This document shows positions 33,585 to 42,720 of a stretch of 64,000 nt of DNA, piece by piece. Position 1 is the stretch's first letter; each line of letters begins with the position of its first letter. Origin of the DNA: an uncultured Bacteroidales bacterium (GTDB taxonomy: Bacteria; Bacteroidota; Bacteroidia; Bacteroidales; ML635J-15); the NCBI GenBank assembly GCA_905234755.1, contig CAJOIT010000010.1:1-64000 (forward strand), given 5' to 3'. A program made the position numbers and the translations under genes. A model generated the notes under the pieces. The model did not search any database, was not told the DNA's origin, and saw only the letters and a program-made list of their open reading frames with translations.

Positions 33585-33875
33585 TTATTGTTCCTCTTCC
33601 ACTTCAGGAAACTCCGGTTCAACAAAGTAGTCGGGCTTTTCTGCCTTCATAAAGGACATAACCTCATCGTAGGCCTGCGTAAACTTGTAGAAATCTTCCT
33701 TGTACAGGAAAATCTTATGCTTCTCGAAACTGCCGTCCTGAATACGCCTGCTTTCAGTCATCACAAGATAGTAGTCACTATTTGCAGTAGCCTTTACATC
33801 AAAGAAATACGTCCTCTTTCCAATCTTTACCGAAGTGGAATTTACAATCCTTCTATCTTTCTCGATTGAATCCAT
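33585..33875 (-). CDS. DUF3276 / PUR-family nucleic-acid-binding protein
   Basis: 96 residues with the single PUR-like repeat found across Bacteroidota and spirochaetes: IVNSTSVKIGKRTYFFDVKATANSDYYLVMTESR, then KHKIFLYKEDFYKF. Crystal structures of family members show a dimeric Pur-alpha-like fold that binds single-stranded nucleic acid. The acidic tail (PEFPEVEEEQ) is common in the group. Monocistronic, with its own promoter. Confidence 0.85.
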   Translation of the reverse strand: MDSIEKDRRIVNSTSVKIGKRTYFFDVKATANSDYYLVMTESRRIQDGSFEKHKIFLYKEDFYKFTQAYDEVMSFMKAEKPDYFVEPEFPEVEEEQ

Positions 33876-33894
33876 AATTAAAATTTTGTCGGTA

Positions 33895-33902
33895 CAAATT
33901 TA
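33895..33902 (-). promoter_or_regulatory. -7 promoter box of the DUF3276 gene
   Basis: TAAATTTG on the minus strand, 19 bp before the ATG at 33875. Confidence 0.6.
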
Positions 33903-33999
33903 GACAATTAACTTGATAATGCAAATTTAATATTAAAAATTAACAAGAAAAAGTGAAATTAATACTCAAAAAAGATTATGCACACTTTAATAAAATAAC

Positions 34000-34007
34000 T
34001 AAATTTG
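34000..34007 (+). promoter_or_regulatory. -7 promoter box of the nusB operon
   Basis: TAAATTTG followed by CGC, 22 bp before the nusB ATG. Confidence 0.65.
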
Positions 34008-34029
34008 CGCAAATAATTTTGCATTAACG

Positions 34030-34974
34030 ATGATTAGCAGAAGATTGGTTAGAATAAAGGCGGTTCAGACATATTACGCTTTTGTTCAAGGGAATTACGA
34101 TGGTTCGCTGGAGAAAGTCTGGGAAGCTCTCGAAATGAGCATTGAAAAGTCATACGAACTTTTTGTGGAAACATTCTGCCTTATGGTGGCAATTGCCGAC
34201 CACGCCGAATACAAGATTGAATTCAACCGCAACAAATTGCTTCCAACAGAAGAAGACCTGAACCCCAACCGCAAATTCGTGGACAACCGAATCATACAGG
34301 CGTTCCGTTCCGAACCAACCATAAAGAAATACATGGAGAACGCCAGCTCCAACTGGTCGGAACACTATGAGTTCGTAAGGGGAATCTTCAACAAGATGGT
34401 CAATTCCGAGTTCTACAAGAACTACATGGAAGACGAAAGCCGCAGTTTAAAGCAGGATACCGACTTGATTTGCAAGATTATAAACAAATATCTTGTCGAT
34501 AACGACGACCTTGATGAAATACTCGAAACCGAAAGTATCTACTGGAACGATGACATCGAATTTGCTTTAAGCAACCTGATACAGACAATAAAGAAGCTTA
34601 ATGACGACAACATCGACAAGTTCCGGCTTCCGCCAACATTCAAAAACGATGAAGACCGTGAATTTGCTCACACGCTAATAAAGAGCACCTGCCTGTTCCG
34701 CCAGAAATTTGACGAGCTAATCGAAAAGAACCTGCAAAAATGGGAACTTCAGCGTATCGCATTCATGGACAGGGTAATACTACACCTCGCTCTTTGCGAA
34801 ATGACACAATTCCCCGAACTTCCAATACGAGTTACAATAAACGAATACATTGAAATCGCCAAGGGATACAGCACCGAAAAGAGCGGAACATTCGTAAATG
34901 GTATCCTCGACAGGATATACAACCAGAGCAAAAACGACAACACGCTTAACAAAATAGGCATGGGACTTCTATAA
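34030..34974 (+). CDS. nusB: Transcription antitermination factor NusB (long Bacteroidota form)
   Basis: 314 residues. Binds boxA RNA with NusE in rRNA antitermination complexes. The usual NusB core (about 130 residues) is at the C-terminus: WELQRIAFMDRVILHLALCEMTQFPELPIRVTINEYIEIAKGYSTEKSGTFVNGILDRI. The N-terminus starts with ISRRLVRIKAVQTYYAF, the first NusB helix, separated from the rest by a long insertion typical of this phylum. First gene of a five- or six-gene operon on the plus strand. Confidence 0.92.
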   Translation: MISRRLVRIKAVQTYYAFVQGNYDGSLEKVWEALEMSIEKSYELFVETFCLMVAIADHAEYKIEFNRNKLLPTEEDLNPNRKFVDNRIIQAFRSEPTIKKYMENASSNWSEHYEFVRGIFNKMVNSEFYKNYMEDESRSLKQDTDLICKIINKYLVDNDDLDEILETESIYWNDDIEFALSNLIQTIKKLNDDNIDKFRLPPTFKNDEDREFAHTLIKSTCLFRQKFDELIEKNLQKWELQRIAFMDRVILHLALCEMTQFPELPIRVTINEYIEIAKGYSTEKSGTFVNGILDRIYNQSKNDNTLNKIGMGLL

Positions 34975-34984
34975 ATAACCGAAA

Positions 34985-35446
34985 ATGAAAAAAATTGTAA
35001 TACTGATAGTTACATTATGTCTTGCATTCGCATCTTGCAAGGAAACCCCGAAGACGGGCGGTGGCGAATATGGAATCGACAACCCAATTTCAGCCGACAA
35101 TGTGGACGACAGCACAAAGGCTAGCGATGGAATGCCCAAAATGACATTTACGGAAACCGAATACAACTTCGGCACCGTAATCCAAGGCGAAAAGGTGACG
35201 CATAAGTTCAAATTTACAAACACAGGCGATGGAAACCTCGTGATTTCAAGCGTAAAGCCATCGTGTGGCTGTACATCGCCAAAATGGACGCGTGAACCAG
35301 TGAAACCCGGCGAAGAAGGATATGTGGAACTCACTTTCGACAGTTCCAACAAGAACGGAATGCAAAACAAGAATGTGCGCATAGCCGCCAATACCGACCC
35401 CAACGAACATGTACTGTATATTAGGTGCGATGTCGTAACAAAATAG
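34985..35446 (+). CDS. DUF1573 lipoprotein
   Basis: 153 residues. Lipoprotein signal ending FASC with Cys18, then a linker and a DUF1573 immunoglobulin-like domain: YNFGTVIQGEKVTHKFKFTNTGDGNLVISSVKPSCGCTSPKW. The family is abundant in Bacteroidota and resembles ASH/MSP-type scaffold domains. Function unknown; envelope location inferred. It follows nusB by 10 bp and precedes yajC, a conserved order. Confidence 0.87.
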   Translation: MKKIVILIVTLCLAFASCKETPKTGGGEYGIDNPISADNVDDSTKASDGMPKMTFTETEYNFGTVIQGEKVTHKFKFTNTGDGNLVISSVKPSCGCTSPKWTREPVKPGEEGYVELTFDSSNKNGMQNKNVRIAANTDPNEHVLYIRCDVVTK

Positions 35447-35469
35447 TTAACTAATTTAATATCATTTAT

Positions 35470-35829
35470 ATGCAAAACATCTTATTTATTTTATTACAGG
35501 ACGCAGCTCAGGCAGCTCCGAAGTCGAACATCTGGATGAATGTAATCTTCTGGGTATTGCTAATCGCAGTAATCTATTTCTTCATGATTAGACCAGCCTC
35601 GAAGCGCAACAAGGAAGCTCAAAAGTTCAAAGAAAGCCTCAAGAAGGGCAGCAAGGTTATAACCGCAGGCGGTGTTTATGGAATCATCGATGAAATTAGC
35701 GATACATACGTACTTCTCGAGATTGCCAACGGCGTGAAAATCAAGATAGACAAGAACTCTATCGTAAGCTTCACCGAAGCCGAAAGCAAAGACGACAAGT
35801 CGGGCAACGAAGCTTCCGAAAAGAAATAG
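35470..35829 (+). CDS. yajC: Preprotein translocase accessory subunit YajC
   Basis: 119 residues: one membrane helix (about residues 20-42, with the conserved FFMIRPASKRNKE exit), then a small beta domain with GSKVITAGGVYGIIDEI and VKIKIDKNSIVSF. It associates with SecDF-YidC at the inner membrane. The gene order nusB-DUF1573-yajC-ybbR-coaE supports it. Confidence 0.93.
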   Translation: MQNILFILLQDAAQAAPKSNIWMNVIFWVLLIAVIYFFMIRPASKRNKEAQKFKESLKKGSKVITAGGVYGIIDEISDTYVLLEIANGVKIKIDKNSIVSFTEAESKDDKSGNEASEKK

Positions 35830-35850
35830 TCCTAATAATCACATCATTGA

Positions 35851-36852
35851 ATGACAGAACAGCAGGAACCAAATAAGAAAGGGAATCCCGTTGTAAAGGT
35901 GGTCAATAACAGAAATTTTCTGGTATTCCTTGTTTTTGTTGTCCTGTCATTCTTCCTTTGGTTCCTCAACTACCTCAACAAGAACCTCACGAGCGACATA
36001 ACCATTAAGTACAAGTTCAAAAACATTCCCAAAACAATAAGCAACGAGAGTTCTCACAGCGGAGAACTTTTTGTAACCGCATCTGGACAAGGATACAACC
36101 TTTTTCAGGAAAGCTTCAAGACAAGGAACCTTCCGCTGAGCATCGACCTTGACACAAAAGCACAAGACAATCGTCCGTTGCTGAAATATGCAAGCAGTAA
36201 GGGCAAGGCCTACATCATAACCAACGACCTTAGACCGCTCATTAGAAAAAAGGTCGGAGAAAAAATCAACCTCGGCGATATAAAACCCGACACAATCTTC
36301 TTCGACATAATAAATGTAAAGGAGAAAAAAGTTCCTGTTGACATTTCAAACATCACTTATAATCTTATTGACGGGCAAAGAATTACCAAGACAATGATTG
36401 TTCCAGATTCAATAAGCATCATAGGAAAGACATCCAGCATCGACAGCATATTTTCAATCGGTGTCGAAGACGAGAACCTTGGCATGCTGAAGGCAAAAAA
36501 GCAATACAATCTTGTCCTCGACATACCTGATGGCATAAGTACCTCACAATCAATCGTAAGTATTTCGCACGAAATTGGAATGTTCACCAAGGCAAACAAA
36601 CGCATAAAGATAAAGGCGGTCAACTTTCCGCCAGAATATTCGTGCACGCTTCTACCTCAATATGTTGATGTGAACTACCTTGTACAGCTTTCGCACTACA
36701 ACGATGTGCATGAATATAATTTCACGGCTACAGCCGACTACCAGAACGCCAAAGGCAACATAATCGAAATCAAGGTTCTGTCCAATGATGGCAAGGTGCA
36801 AATACAAAGAAGCTCACCCGAAACCTGCAGCTTTATACTCGAAAAGAAATGA
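35851..36852 (+). CDS. YbbR-like domain membrane protein
   Basis: 333 residues with an N-terminal membrane helix (FLVFLVFVVLSFFLWFLNYL, about 24-43) and an extracytoplasmic part with YbbR-type repeats (VPVDISNITYNLIDGQRITKTMIVPDSISIIGKTSSIDSI). In Firmicutes, YbbR/CdaR regulates the cyclic-di-AMP synthase CdaA; no cdaA is adjacent here, so the role is open. It overlaps coaE by four bases. Confidence 0.8.
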   Translation: MTEQQEPNKKGNPVVKVVNNRNFLVFLVFVVLSFFLWFLNYLNKNLTSDITIKYKFKNIPKTISNESSHSGELFVTASGQGYNLFQESFKTRNLPLSIDLDTKAQDNRPLLKYASSKGKAYIITNDLRPLIRKKVGEKINLGDIKPDTIFFDIINVKEKKVPVDISNITYNLIDGQRITKTMIVPDSISIIGKTSSIDSIFSIGVEDENLGMLKAKKQYNLVLDIPDGISTSQSIVSISHEIGMFTKANKRIKIKAVNFPPEYSCTLLPQYVDVNYLVQLSHYNDVHEYNFTATADYQNAKGNIIEIKVLSNDGKVQIQRSSPETCSFILEKK

Positions 36853-37424
36853 TTAGCATTGGCATAACAGGAATCATAGGTTCGGGGAAATCCATGCTTA
36901 GTCAGGTTTTCCGCTCAATGGACATACCAGTATATGATGCTGACACCCAAGCCAAACTTCTAATGAACACTAACTTGCAGATAAAAGAATCGCTAGTTAG
37001 ATGCTTCGGTAAAAAAACATACGCAAACGGAACAATCAACAAGGATTATCTCAGGGAAATAGTTTTCGGAAACGAAGAAAACAGAAAAACAGTAAACTCA
37101 ATAGTGCATCCTGCTGTAAAGCAAGATTTCATTGAATGGAAAAATGCACAGAATTCCAACATAGTAGCAATTGAATCAGCAATAATATTCGAAGCAAAAC
37201 TTGAAGACATTCTCGACAAGATACTTTTTGTGGAAGCACCTGAAGAAATTCTCGTAAAGAGAATTTGCTTGCGCGACAATGTTTCGGAAGAAACTGCGCT
37301 ACAAAAAATAAGAATGCAAAGGAAAAATTCAGGTCGCGAAAAGTGCAACGCAATTTTCATAAACGACAGGAACCATTCATTGATAGAACAAACAGAAACA
37401 TTCATTAACAATCTAAAATACTGA
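36849..37424 (+). CDS. coaE: Dephospho-CoA kinase
   Basis: 191 residues, the last enzyme of coenzyme A synthesis (phosphorylates the 3'-OH of dephospho-CoA). P-loop GIIGSGKS (about 7-14), YDADTQAK, and HPAVKQDF match the family, with a lid region containing RIRMQRK-type basic residues. The start overlaps the ybbR stop (ATGA). Confidence 0.92.
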   Translation: MISIGITGIIGSGKSMLSQVFRSMDIPVYDADTQAKLLMNTNLQIKESLVRCFGKKTYANGTINKDYLREIVFGNEENRKTVNSIVHPAVKQDFIEWKNAQNSNIVAIESAIIFEAKLEDILDKILFVEAPEEILVKRICLRDNVSEETALQKIRMQRKNSGREKCNAIFINDRNHSLIEQTETFINNLKY

Positions 37425-37429
37425 CAATT

Positions 37430-38173
37430 ATGGGAAAATGGAAATGGATACTTGGTGGCTTGACATGGGTGCTAACTGGTCCTCTTGGCGGACTAATCGG
37501 CTTCTTCATCGGCTCAGCAATTGACGGACTAAGCGGATCATCAGATAGCGGGCAGGCAAGACCGAGCAGCAATAGGACTAGACACACCGAAAAGGGCGAC
37601 TTCATGGTGGTGTTGCTCACTCTCTCGGCAGCAGTAATGAAAGCCGACAACATTGTAAAAAAGAGTGAACTGGAATATGTAAAAGCTTTCCTCGTACAGA
37701 ATTTTGGAAAAGAAAAGACGCTCAAGGCATTGCAACTCCTTAAACCAATGCTGAATGCAGAAATTCCACTTGATGATGTCTGCCGACAGATAAGGTACAA
37801 CATGAACAACTCGCTGAAGTTGCAGCTCCTGCACTACCTTTTCGGAATAGCCAATGCCGACAACGAAATTGTAAAGGAAGAACTCGATGTACTAAAACGC
37901 ATTGCAACAGGAATCGGCATCAGCGATTACGATTTCAACTCAATAAAGTCGATGTTCATTGTTGTAGGCAAAGATTCCGACTACGAAATTCTTGGCATCA
38001 CAAAGGATGCAACAAACGAAGAAGTTAAGAAGGCATACAAGAAGATGGCCATGAAGCACCATCCCGACAAGGTTGCAGGCATGGGCGAAGAAGTCACACG
38101 CAAGGCAACAGAGAAATTCCAAGCAATAAACGAGGCATACGAACGAATCAAAAAAGAAAGGAACATGGCATAA
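37430..38173 (+). CDS. TerB-DnaJ protein (DjlA-like co-chaperone)
   Basis: 247 residues. A Gly-rich hydrophobic N-terminus (WILGGLTWVLTGPLGGLIGFFIGSAIDGL), probably membrane-associating, a TerB-like helical domain (about 60-165), and a C-terminal J domain with the HPD motif (KHHPDKV) that stimulates DnaK. This matches DjlA in order. It follows coaE by 5 bp and converges with the next gene, with only 1 bp between stops. Confidence 0.88.
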   Translation: MGKWKWILGGLTWVLTGPLGGLIGFFIGSAIDGLSGSSDSGQARPSSNRTRHTEKGDFMVVLLTLSAAVMKADNIVKKSELEYVKAFLVQNFGKEKTLKALQLLKPMLNAEIPLDDVCRQIRYNMNNSLKLQLLHYLFGIANADNEIVKEELDVLKRIATGIGISDYDFNSIKSMFIVVGKDSDYEILGITKDATNEEVKKAYKKMAMKHHPDKVAGMGEEVTRKATEKFQAINEAYERIKKERNMA

Positions 38174-38174
38174 G

Positions 38175-39245
38175 CTACTGTCTCTTTTTCTTCGCCTTAG
38201 GATTTTTTTGAACTCCAACATCCTTACGCCCACGCTCAACGGTTTTGCTTGTGCGCAGTCTTTCGGCATTGTCCTCGCTCATATTGACTTCATCATTTTC
38301 AAATTCGGGGTCACCCTTCTTGCGTTTAGGAGCATTCGGGTCAACATCAGGATTACCTCCATACATTACATCATCAATATTGATTTTACTATCTCGAAAA
38401 GCTGTTTCGTGAAACAAAACATCTTTTACCTTACCAGTCCTACCCGTATTACAAACAACATTAGATAGCGACTTGCATTCAGCAAAAGCGTTAGCAGACA
38501 CAATGGTTTTTATTCGCGAATCGACAACCTTCTCGAATACAACCGTTTCTAAACTACGGCACGCCTTGAAAGCACCTTCTCCAACATTGCGCACCTGGTC
38601 ATGAATAAATATTTTTTTCAAAGCCCAGCAATTTGCAAACGCCTCCTTTCCTATTGAACGCAACGACTTGGGCAATCGTACCGATGCTAATGCTTTACAA
38701 CTTTCAAACGCATAATCACCAATATCTTTTAGTCCCTCTGGAAACACTATCGACATTAGACCGCTTGCACGAAATGCACCAGTACTTATAGTTTGTAAAC
38801 CATTAGGCACATGGAAATTACGTAAATTTGTACAATTCCTGAAACAATCAGGGCCAATCCATTTAACTTTACTGGAAATCCCTAAGTTTGAAAGGTTTAC
38901 ACACCAGCGAAATGCACTACTGTCAATAAACTCAACATTGTCGGGAATTGTCACACAAGTAATGTTTCGACAACCATAAAAGGCTCGCGGACCTATTCTC
39001 TTCACTGGATAAAACTTACCATTTATCTTTATCTGCCGCATTATGTTTATTTGAGTTGGCGTTTCCTCATTATAGTTTACATCAACATATAACGATTTTT
39101 TGTCCTCCTCAAATGCATAGCGTATTCCATAATATTTAAAATGCATAGAATCTACTGCTTCTGCTTCGATAGTGTCCGACACCTGCGCAAAACCGACCAA
39201 AGTTACTGATAATAAAAAGAATAACATCAAAAAGATTCGCTTCAT
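38175..39245 (-). CDS. Secreted BspA-type leucine-rich repeat protein
   Basis: 356 residues. Signal peptide (to about GFAQ22), then LRR_5 (BspA/TpLRR) repeats of about 23 residues: IGPRAFYGCRNITCVTIPDNVEFIDSSAF, WCVNLSNLGISSKVKWIGPDCFRNC, and further units. The C-terminus is very basic (KTVERGRKDVGVQKNPKAKKKRQ), which is unusual and may bind the surface or nucleic acid. Such proteins act in adhesion and are common in oral and gut Bacteroidota. Confidence 0.88.
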   Translation of the reverse strand: MKRIFLMLFFLLSVTLVGFAQVSDTIEAEAVDSMHFKYYGIRYAFEEDKKSLYVDVNYNEETPTQINIMRQIKINGKFYPVKRIGPRAFYGCRNITCVTIPDNVEFIDSSAFRWCVNLSNLGISSKVKWIGPDCFRNCTNLRNFHVPNGLQTISTGAFRASGLMSIVFPEGLKDIGDYAFESCKALASVRLPKSLRSIGKEAFANCWALKKIFIHDQVRNVGEGAFKACRSLETVVFEKVVDSRIKTIVSANAFAECKSLSNVVCNTGRTGKVKDVLFHETAFRDSKINIDDVMYGGNPDVDPNAPKRKKGDPEFENDEVNMSEDNAERLRTSKTVERGRKDVGVQKNPKAKKKRQ

Positions 39246-39262
39246 TTCCCTAAATTTTTAGG

Positions 39263-39270
39263 CAAAATTA
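39263..39270 (-). promoter_or_regulatory. -7 promoter box of the leucine-rich repeat gene
   Basis: TAATTTTG on the minus strand, 17 bp before the ATG at 39245. Confidence 0.6.
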
Positions 39271-39390
39271 AAAAACATAATGGAAAAAAAGCATAAAGCA
39301 AACCGACATTTTACTTTCTATAGTTCAATACCAAACATTATGCTGTTGACAAAAAAAAGTTAGACCGCCTACTAACAAATAATATATAGG

Positions 39391-39398
39391 TATCTTTG
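39391..39398 (+). promoter_or_regulatory. -7 promoter box of the Ldh-family gene
   Basis: TATCTTTG. It overlaps a TTG that could otherwise be read as a start, so translation must begin downstream at 39420. Confidence 0.65.
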
Positions 39399-39419
39399 TC
39401 AAAAAATATTTTATTAGAA

Positions 39420-40526
39420 ATGAGACATTTAGATTTTGACACATTGCATCTGTTCAGCGTGGAATCGTTGAAAAAGGCTGGAGTGCCAGAAAAAGATGCA
39501 GAAATAATAGCTGACGTACTCCTCGAAGCCGACAAGCTCGGAATAGACTCACACGGAATCAACCGACTGAAACCCATATATTTGGATAGAATCAAGGCTG
39601 GAATTGTAAATCCAGTTACCAAAGTTGACATTTTGCGCGAAAGTCCAACAACAGCCCTACTCGACGCCAACAACGGCATGGGACATGTGGTTTCGAAACA
39701 GGCAATGCAGATGGCTATCGACAAGGCAAAGAAATTCGGCATGGGTATGGTAGCCGTTCGCAATAGTTCGCACTATGGAATTGCTGGTTACTATGGACTT
39801 ATGGCAGCACGCGAAGGCATGATTGGACTCACTGGCACAAACGCTCGTCCATCCATCGCACCAACTTTTGGCGTTGAAAACATGCTTGGCACGAACCCGC
39901 TGACATTTGTAATCCCGACCGATGAAGAATTTCCGTTCTTCCTCGACTGCGCAACATCGGTAAGCCAGCGCGGAAAGTTCGAATACTACGCAAAAGTCGG
40001 CAAAGACCTGCCCAAGGGCTGGTGCATCGACCGCGAAGGCAACTCCAAGACCAATTCCGTAGAAGTCCTCGACGACCTTGTAAAAGGTCGCGCTGCTCTT
40101 GCTCCGCTCGGTGGCATTGGCGAAGAAACCGCAGGATACAAGGGTTACGGATACGCAACGGTTGTGGAAATTTTGTCGTCGGCATTGCAATGCGGTGGAT
40201 ATATGAAAGCACTTACAGGCCTCGACGAGAACGGCAACAAGAAGCCATATCGCCTCGGACATTTCTTCATTGCAATAAATGTTGAAACATTCCAGGACTT
40301 GGATGTTTTCAAGAAAAATGCCGGCAACCTGCTCCGCGACCTCCGCAATTCACAGAAAATGCCTGGTCACGACAGAATCTATACTGCAGGCGAAAAGGAA
40401 TATGAAAACTTCCTCAAACGCCGCGAAAACGGAGTTCCTATTCCAGATTCACTTTGGGAAGAAATGATTGGCGTAACAAAGGACTACAAACTCGACAAGT
40501 TCTACAGATTGTTCGGTTTGGAATAA
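39420..40526 (+). CDS. Ldh-family (type 2) malate / L-lactate dehydrogenase-like oxidoreductase
   Basis: 368 residues of the MDH2/YlbC family, NAD(P)-dependent and unrelated to Rossmann-type dehydrogenases. Visible: ADKLGIDSHGINRL with the catalytic His, VRNSSHYGIAGYY, MIGLTGTNARPSIAPTFG and LGTNPLTFVIP. Members reduce oxaloacetate, pyruvate or other 2-oxo acids; the substrate cannot be settled here. The ATG at 39420 lies 21 bp after the promoter box. Confidence 0.9.
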   Translation: MRHLDFDTLHLFSVESLKKAGVPEKDAEIIADVLLEADKLGIDSHGINRLKPIYLDRIKAGIVNPVTKVDILRESPTTALLDANNGMGHVVSKQAMQMAIDKAKKFGMGMVAVRNSSHYGIAGYYGLMAAREGMIGLTGTNARPSIAPTFGVENMLGTNPLTFVIPTDEEFPFFLDCATSVSQRGKFEYYAKVGKDLPKGWCIDREGNSKTNSVEVLDDLVKGRAALAPLGGIGEETAGYKGYGYATVVEILSSALQCGGYMKALTGLDENGNKKPYRLGHFFIAINVETFQDLDVFKKNAGNLLRDLRNSQKMPGHDRIYTAGEKEYENFLKRRENGVPIPDSLWEEMIGVTKDYKLDKFYRLFGLE

Positions 40527-40557
40527 ATTGAATTCTTAAAGCATCAAATATTAAAAC

Positions 40558-40587
40558 AAAAAAGCACCAAATTTGGTGCTTTTTTGT
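40558..40587. terminator. Bidirectional terminator between the Ldh-family gene and rimO
   Basis: AAAGCACCAAA / TTTGGTGCTTT with A- and T-tracts on both sides; it serves both convergent genes and touches the rimO stop region. Confidence 0.88.
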
Positions 40588-40588
40588 T

Positions 40589-41878
40589 TTAAATTACAGT
40601 TCCGTACAGCTCATATTCCGAAGCATCGTCAATCTTGACATCCACAAAATCTCCGACCTTGTATTCATCGGAATACGGGAAAAGCACCTCGTTGTCAACT
40701 TCCACAGAATCGAACTCTGTACGACCAACAAACATATCGTCTTCGATATAGTCGATAAGCACGCGGAAAGTCTTGCCTACCTTCGCTAGATTTGACTGCA
40801 ACGAGATTTCCTGCTGGATTTCCATAATGCGCTCGGCACGTTCGTCCTTTACTTCCTGCGGAACAACATCGCTGAACTCAGATGCAGCAGCAGTGCCGTC
40901 CTCCTCCGAATACGTAAACACGCCAAGTCGGTCGAATTTCTGCTCCTTCACAAACTCAAGCAATTCCTCGAACTCGGCATCGCCCTCGTTTGGAAAGCCG
41001 ACAAGCATTGTGGTGCGGATTACAGCATTGGGGATAGTCTTGCGAATCTTGTCAAGCAGTGCGATTGTCTGTTTCTTGTCGCCACCGCGGTGCATACCTG
41101 CGAGAACCTTGTCGGAAATATGCTGCAAAGGAATGTCTATGTACTTACAAACCTTTGGATTGTCGCGGATGACATCGAGCAAACGTTCCGGGAACAGGAA
41201 CGGGTAAAGGTAATGCAAGCGAATCCACTCAACGCCATTAATCTTCGACAGGCGCTCTACAAGATCGGGCAACATGAAGCGATGTTCCATGTCGTAGCCA
41301 TAGTAGCACAAGTCCTGCGCAATGAGAATCAACTCCTTGACACCGCTTTTAGCAAGATTTTCGGCTTCGGCAATAATGTCGTCCATACTGCGCGACACAT
41401 ACTTACCCTTGAACAGCGGAATGGCACAAAAAGCGCAGTTGCGCACGCAACCTTCCGAAATCTTCAAATAGGCATAATGTCCTGCCGAACTCGACACACG
41501 CGAATTTGCCTTGTCCTCATCGGGTTTCTTGCCGAGGAAAGCAAGGAGTTCGTCAATCTTGTAGTTGCCGCACATAAAGTCAACCTCGGGCAGTTCGGCC
41601 TTTAGGTCATCGTAATAGCGAGCCGACAGGCATCCGAACACGACAATCTTTTTCAGTTTTGTGCTACCCTTGTCGCCAGCAAGTTTCAGAATTGCATTTA
41701 TCGACTCCTCCTTGGCATCGTTTATAAAACCACAGGTATTCACAAACGCAATTTCCGCATCTCTGCATTCCGCATCAAATACAACCTCGTAGCCGTTTGC
41801 CACAAGCTGTGCGGCAAGTTTCTCCGAATCAACAAGATTCTTCGAACAACCCATCGTTACAATATTGACTTTTGCCAT
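40589..41878 (-). CDS. rimO: Ribosomal protein S12 methylthiotransferase
   Basis: 429 residues. Radical-SAM enzyme that adds a methylthio group to the conserved Asp of ribosomal protein S12. The N-terminal UPF0004 domain has cysteines in MGCSKN, VNTCGF and FGCLS. The radical-SAM CVRNCAFC motif (Cys-x3-Cys-x2-Cys) follows a SEGC region, and the C-terminus holds a TRAM domain. YEVVFDAECRDAEI and the absence of tRNA-MiaB features favour RimO. Confidence 0.92.
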   Translation of the reverse strand: MAKVNIVTMGCSKNLVDSEKLAAQLVANGYEVVFDAECRDAEIAFVNTCGFINDAKEESINAILKLAGDKGSTKLKKIVVFGCLSARYYDDLKAELPEVDFMCGNYKIDELLAFLGKKPDEDKANSRVSSSAGHYAYLKISEGCVRNCAFCAIPLFKGKYVSRSMDDIIAEAENLAKSGVKELILIAQDLCYYGYDMEHRFMLPDLVERLSKINGVEWIRLHYLYPFLFPERLLDVIRDNPKVCKYIDIPLQHISDKVLAGMHRGGDKKQTIALLDKIRKTIPNAVIRTTMLVGFPNEGDAEFEELLEFVKEQKFDRLGVFTYSEEDGTAAASEFSDVVPQEVKDERAERIMEIQQEISLQSNLAKVGKTFRVLIDYIEDDMFVGRTEFDSVEVDNEVLFPYSDEYKVGDFVDVKIDDASEYELYGTVI

Positions 41879-41912
41879 AGATGAAAAAACTGCTCAAATA
41901 AAACAGCATTAA

Positions 41913-42290
41913 CTATGATTCCAGTTCAATGCCAAATATTTTTTCAAGAACCATATCTATTACTTGGTCGAAAAAAGAATTCTTTATTCTTCCATACTTT
42001 TCAAAAATATCCTTTTCTCCATAATCATCGATTATATGGCACACAGCATAACTTTTCTTATCAAGTTCCATATCCTCCAACATATCGTTTGTTAACTCGA
42101 ATGTGTTTTCTGGAATGATTCTTTTAGAAGAAATTAGCAATAAATAATATGTTCCTGTCTGCTCGTTGTGCGCATTAGACGATATGATAATAGCAGGATG
42201 TGGCTTAAATTCCACACGAGAAGGATTGTCAGGATTGTAGAGCATAAAGTTTACCAACACTATGTCCCTCTGCTTGTACCTCATAGCCAT
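41913..42290 (-). CDS. MazF/PemK-family toxin
   Basis: 125 residues. The N-terminus RYKQRDIVLVNF-x(n)-KPHPAIIISSN is the CcdB/MazF-type strand pair of endoribonuclease toxins, followed by YYLLLISS and a C-terminal helix. Such toxins cut mRNA at short motifs. It overlaps the putative antitoxin gene by 10 bases. It ends 34 bp before rimO, which may be read from the same transcript. Confidence 0.82.
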   Translation of the reverse strand: MAMRYKQRDIVLVNFMLYNPDNPSRVEFKPHPAIIISSNAHNEQTGTYYLLLISSKRIIPENTFELTNDMLEDMELDKKSYAVCHIIDDYGEKDIFEKYGRIKNSFFDQVIDMVLEKIFGIELES

Positions 42291-42499
42291 TCCTCTATTT
42301 TATGCGACTTCATAATCTTAGAACCTTTGATTATCTTATCAAATTCTTCCTCGGTTATTTCGTTTGGTGAACATACAGCCCTTTTTCTATGTATCATAGA
42401 AACATCTGGCTGGTCGCATATAGGAATATCCAACGACTGCACAAGAGCCATCAACGCATCCCACTGTGCCTGTGTCTGTGGATTTAATGTCATTGTCAT
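42281..42499 (-). CDS. Putative antitoxin of the MazF pair
   Basis: 72 residues, with a helical N-terminus (TQAQWDALMALVQSL) and an acidic C-terminus (NEITEEEFDKII) likely to wrap the toxin. No DNA-binding fold was recognised. The assignment rests on position, overlap with the toxin gene and size. Confidence 0.7.
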   Translation of the reverse strand: MTMTLNPQTQAQWDALMALVQSLDIPICDQPDVSMIHRKRAVCSPNEITEEEFDKIIKGSKIMKSHKIEEWL

Positions 42500-42531
42500 A
42501 ATTATACTCGTTTAATTTTGAAAATTCACAG

Positions 42532-42539
42532 CAAAAATA
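42532..42539 (-). promoter_or_regulatory. -7 promoter box of the MazF pair
   Basis: TATTTTTG on the minus strand, 32 bp before the antitoxin ATG. Confidence 0.55.
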
Positions 42540-42595
42540 ACATAAATTGAATACTTGACCAAACAATATTTTACTATTCAACCTTATAAGCAAAC

Positions 42596-42650
42596 AAAAA
42601 AACGGTGATGTCATCCTGAACTTGTTTCAGGATCTGTCACCGTTTTTTTG
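42596..42650. terminator. Long composite hairpin (bidirectional terminator-like)
   Basis: Outer stem AACGGTGA / TCACCGTT with A- and T-tracts, enclosing an inner inverted repeat ATCCTGAA...TTTCAGGAT. The inner part is a widely dispersed bacterial repeat word. No gene converges here from the left, so its role is unclear. Confidence 0.65.
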
Positions 42651-42720
42651 AAATCGTTAATCATCGCACCACACACCACAATCAACCTTACTTCTCTCAA
42701 CGCCACATTCGCAAGCAAGC

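Noticed and set aside
39396..39419. TTG start for the Ldh-family gene
   Set aside because: The TTG is part of the -7 box TATCTTTG.
42387..42614. 75-codon minus-strand open frame upstream of the MazF pair
   Set aside because: Overlaps the antitoxin gene, its promoter and the composite hairpin.
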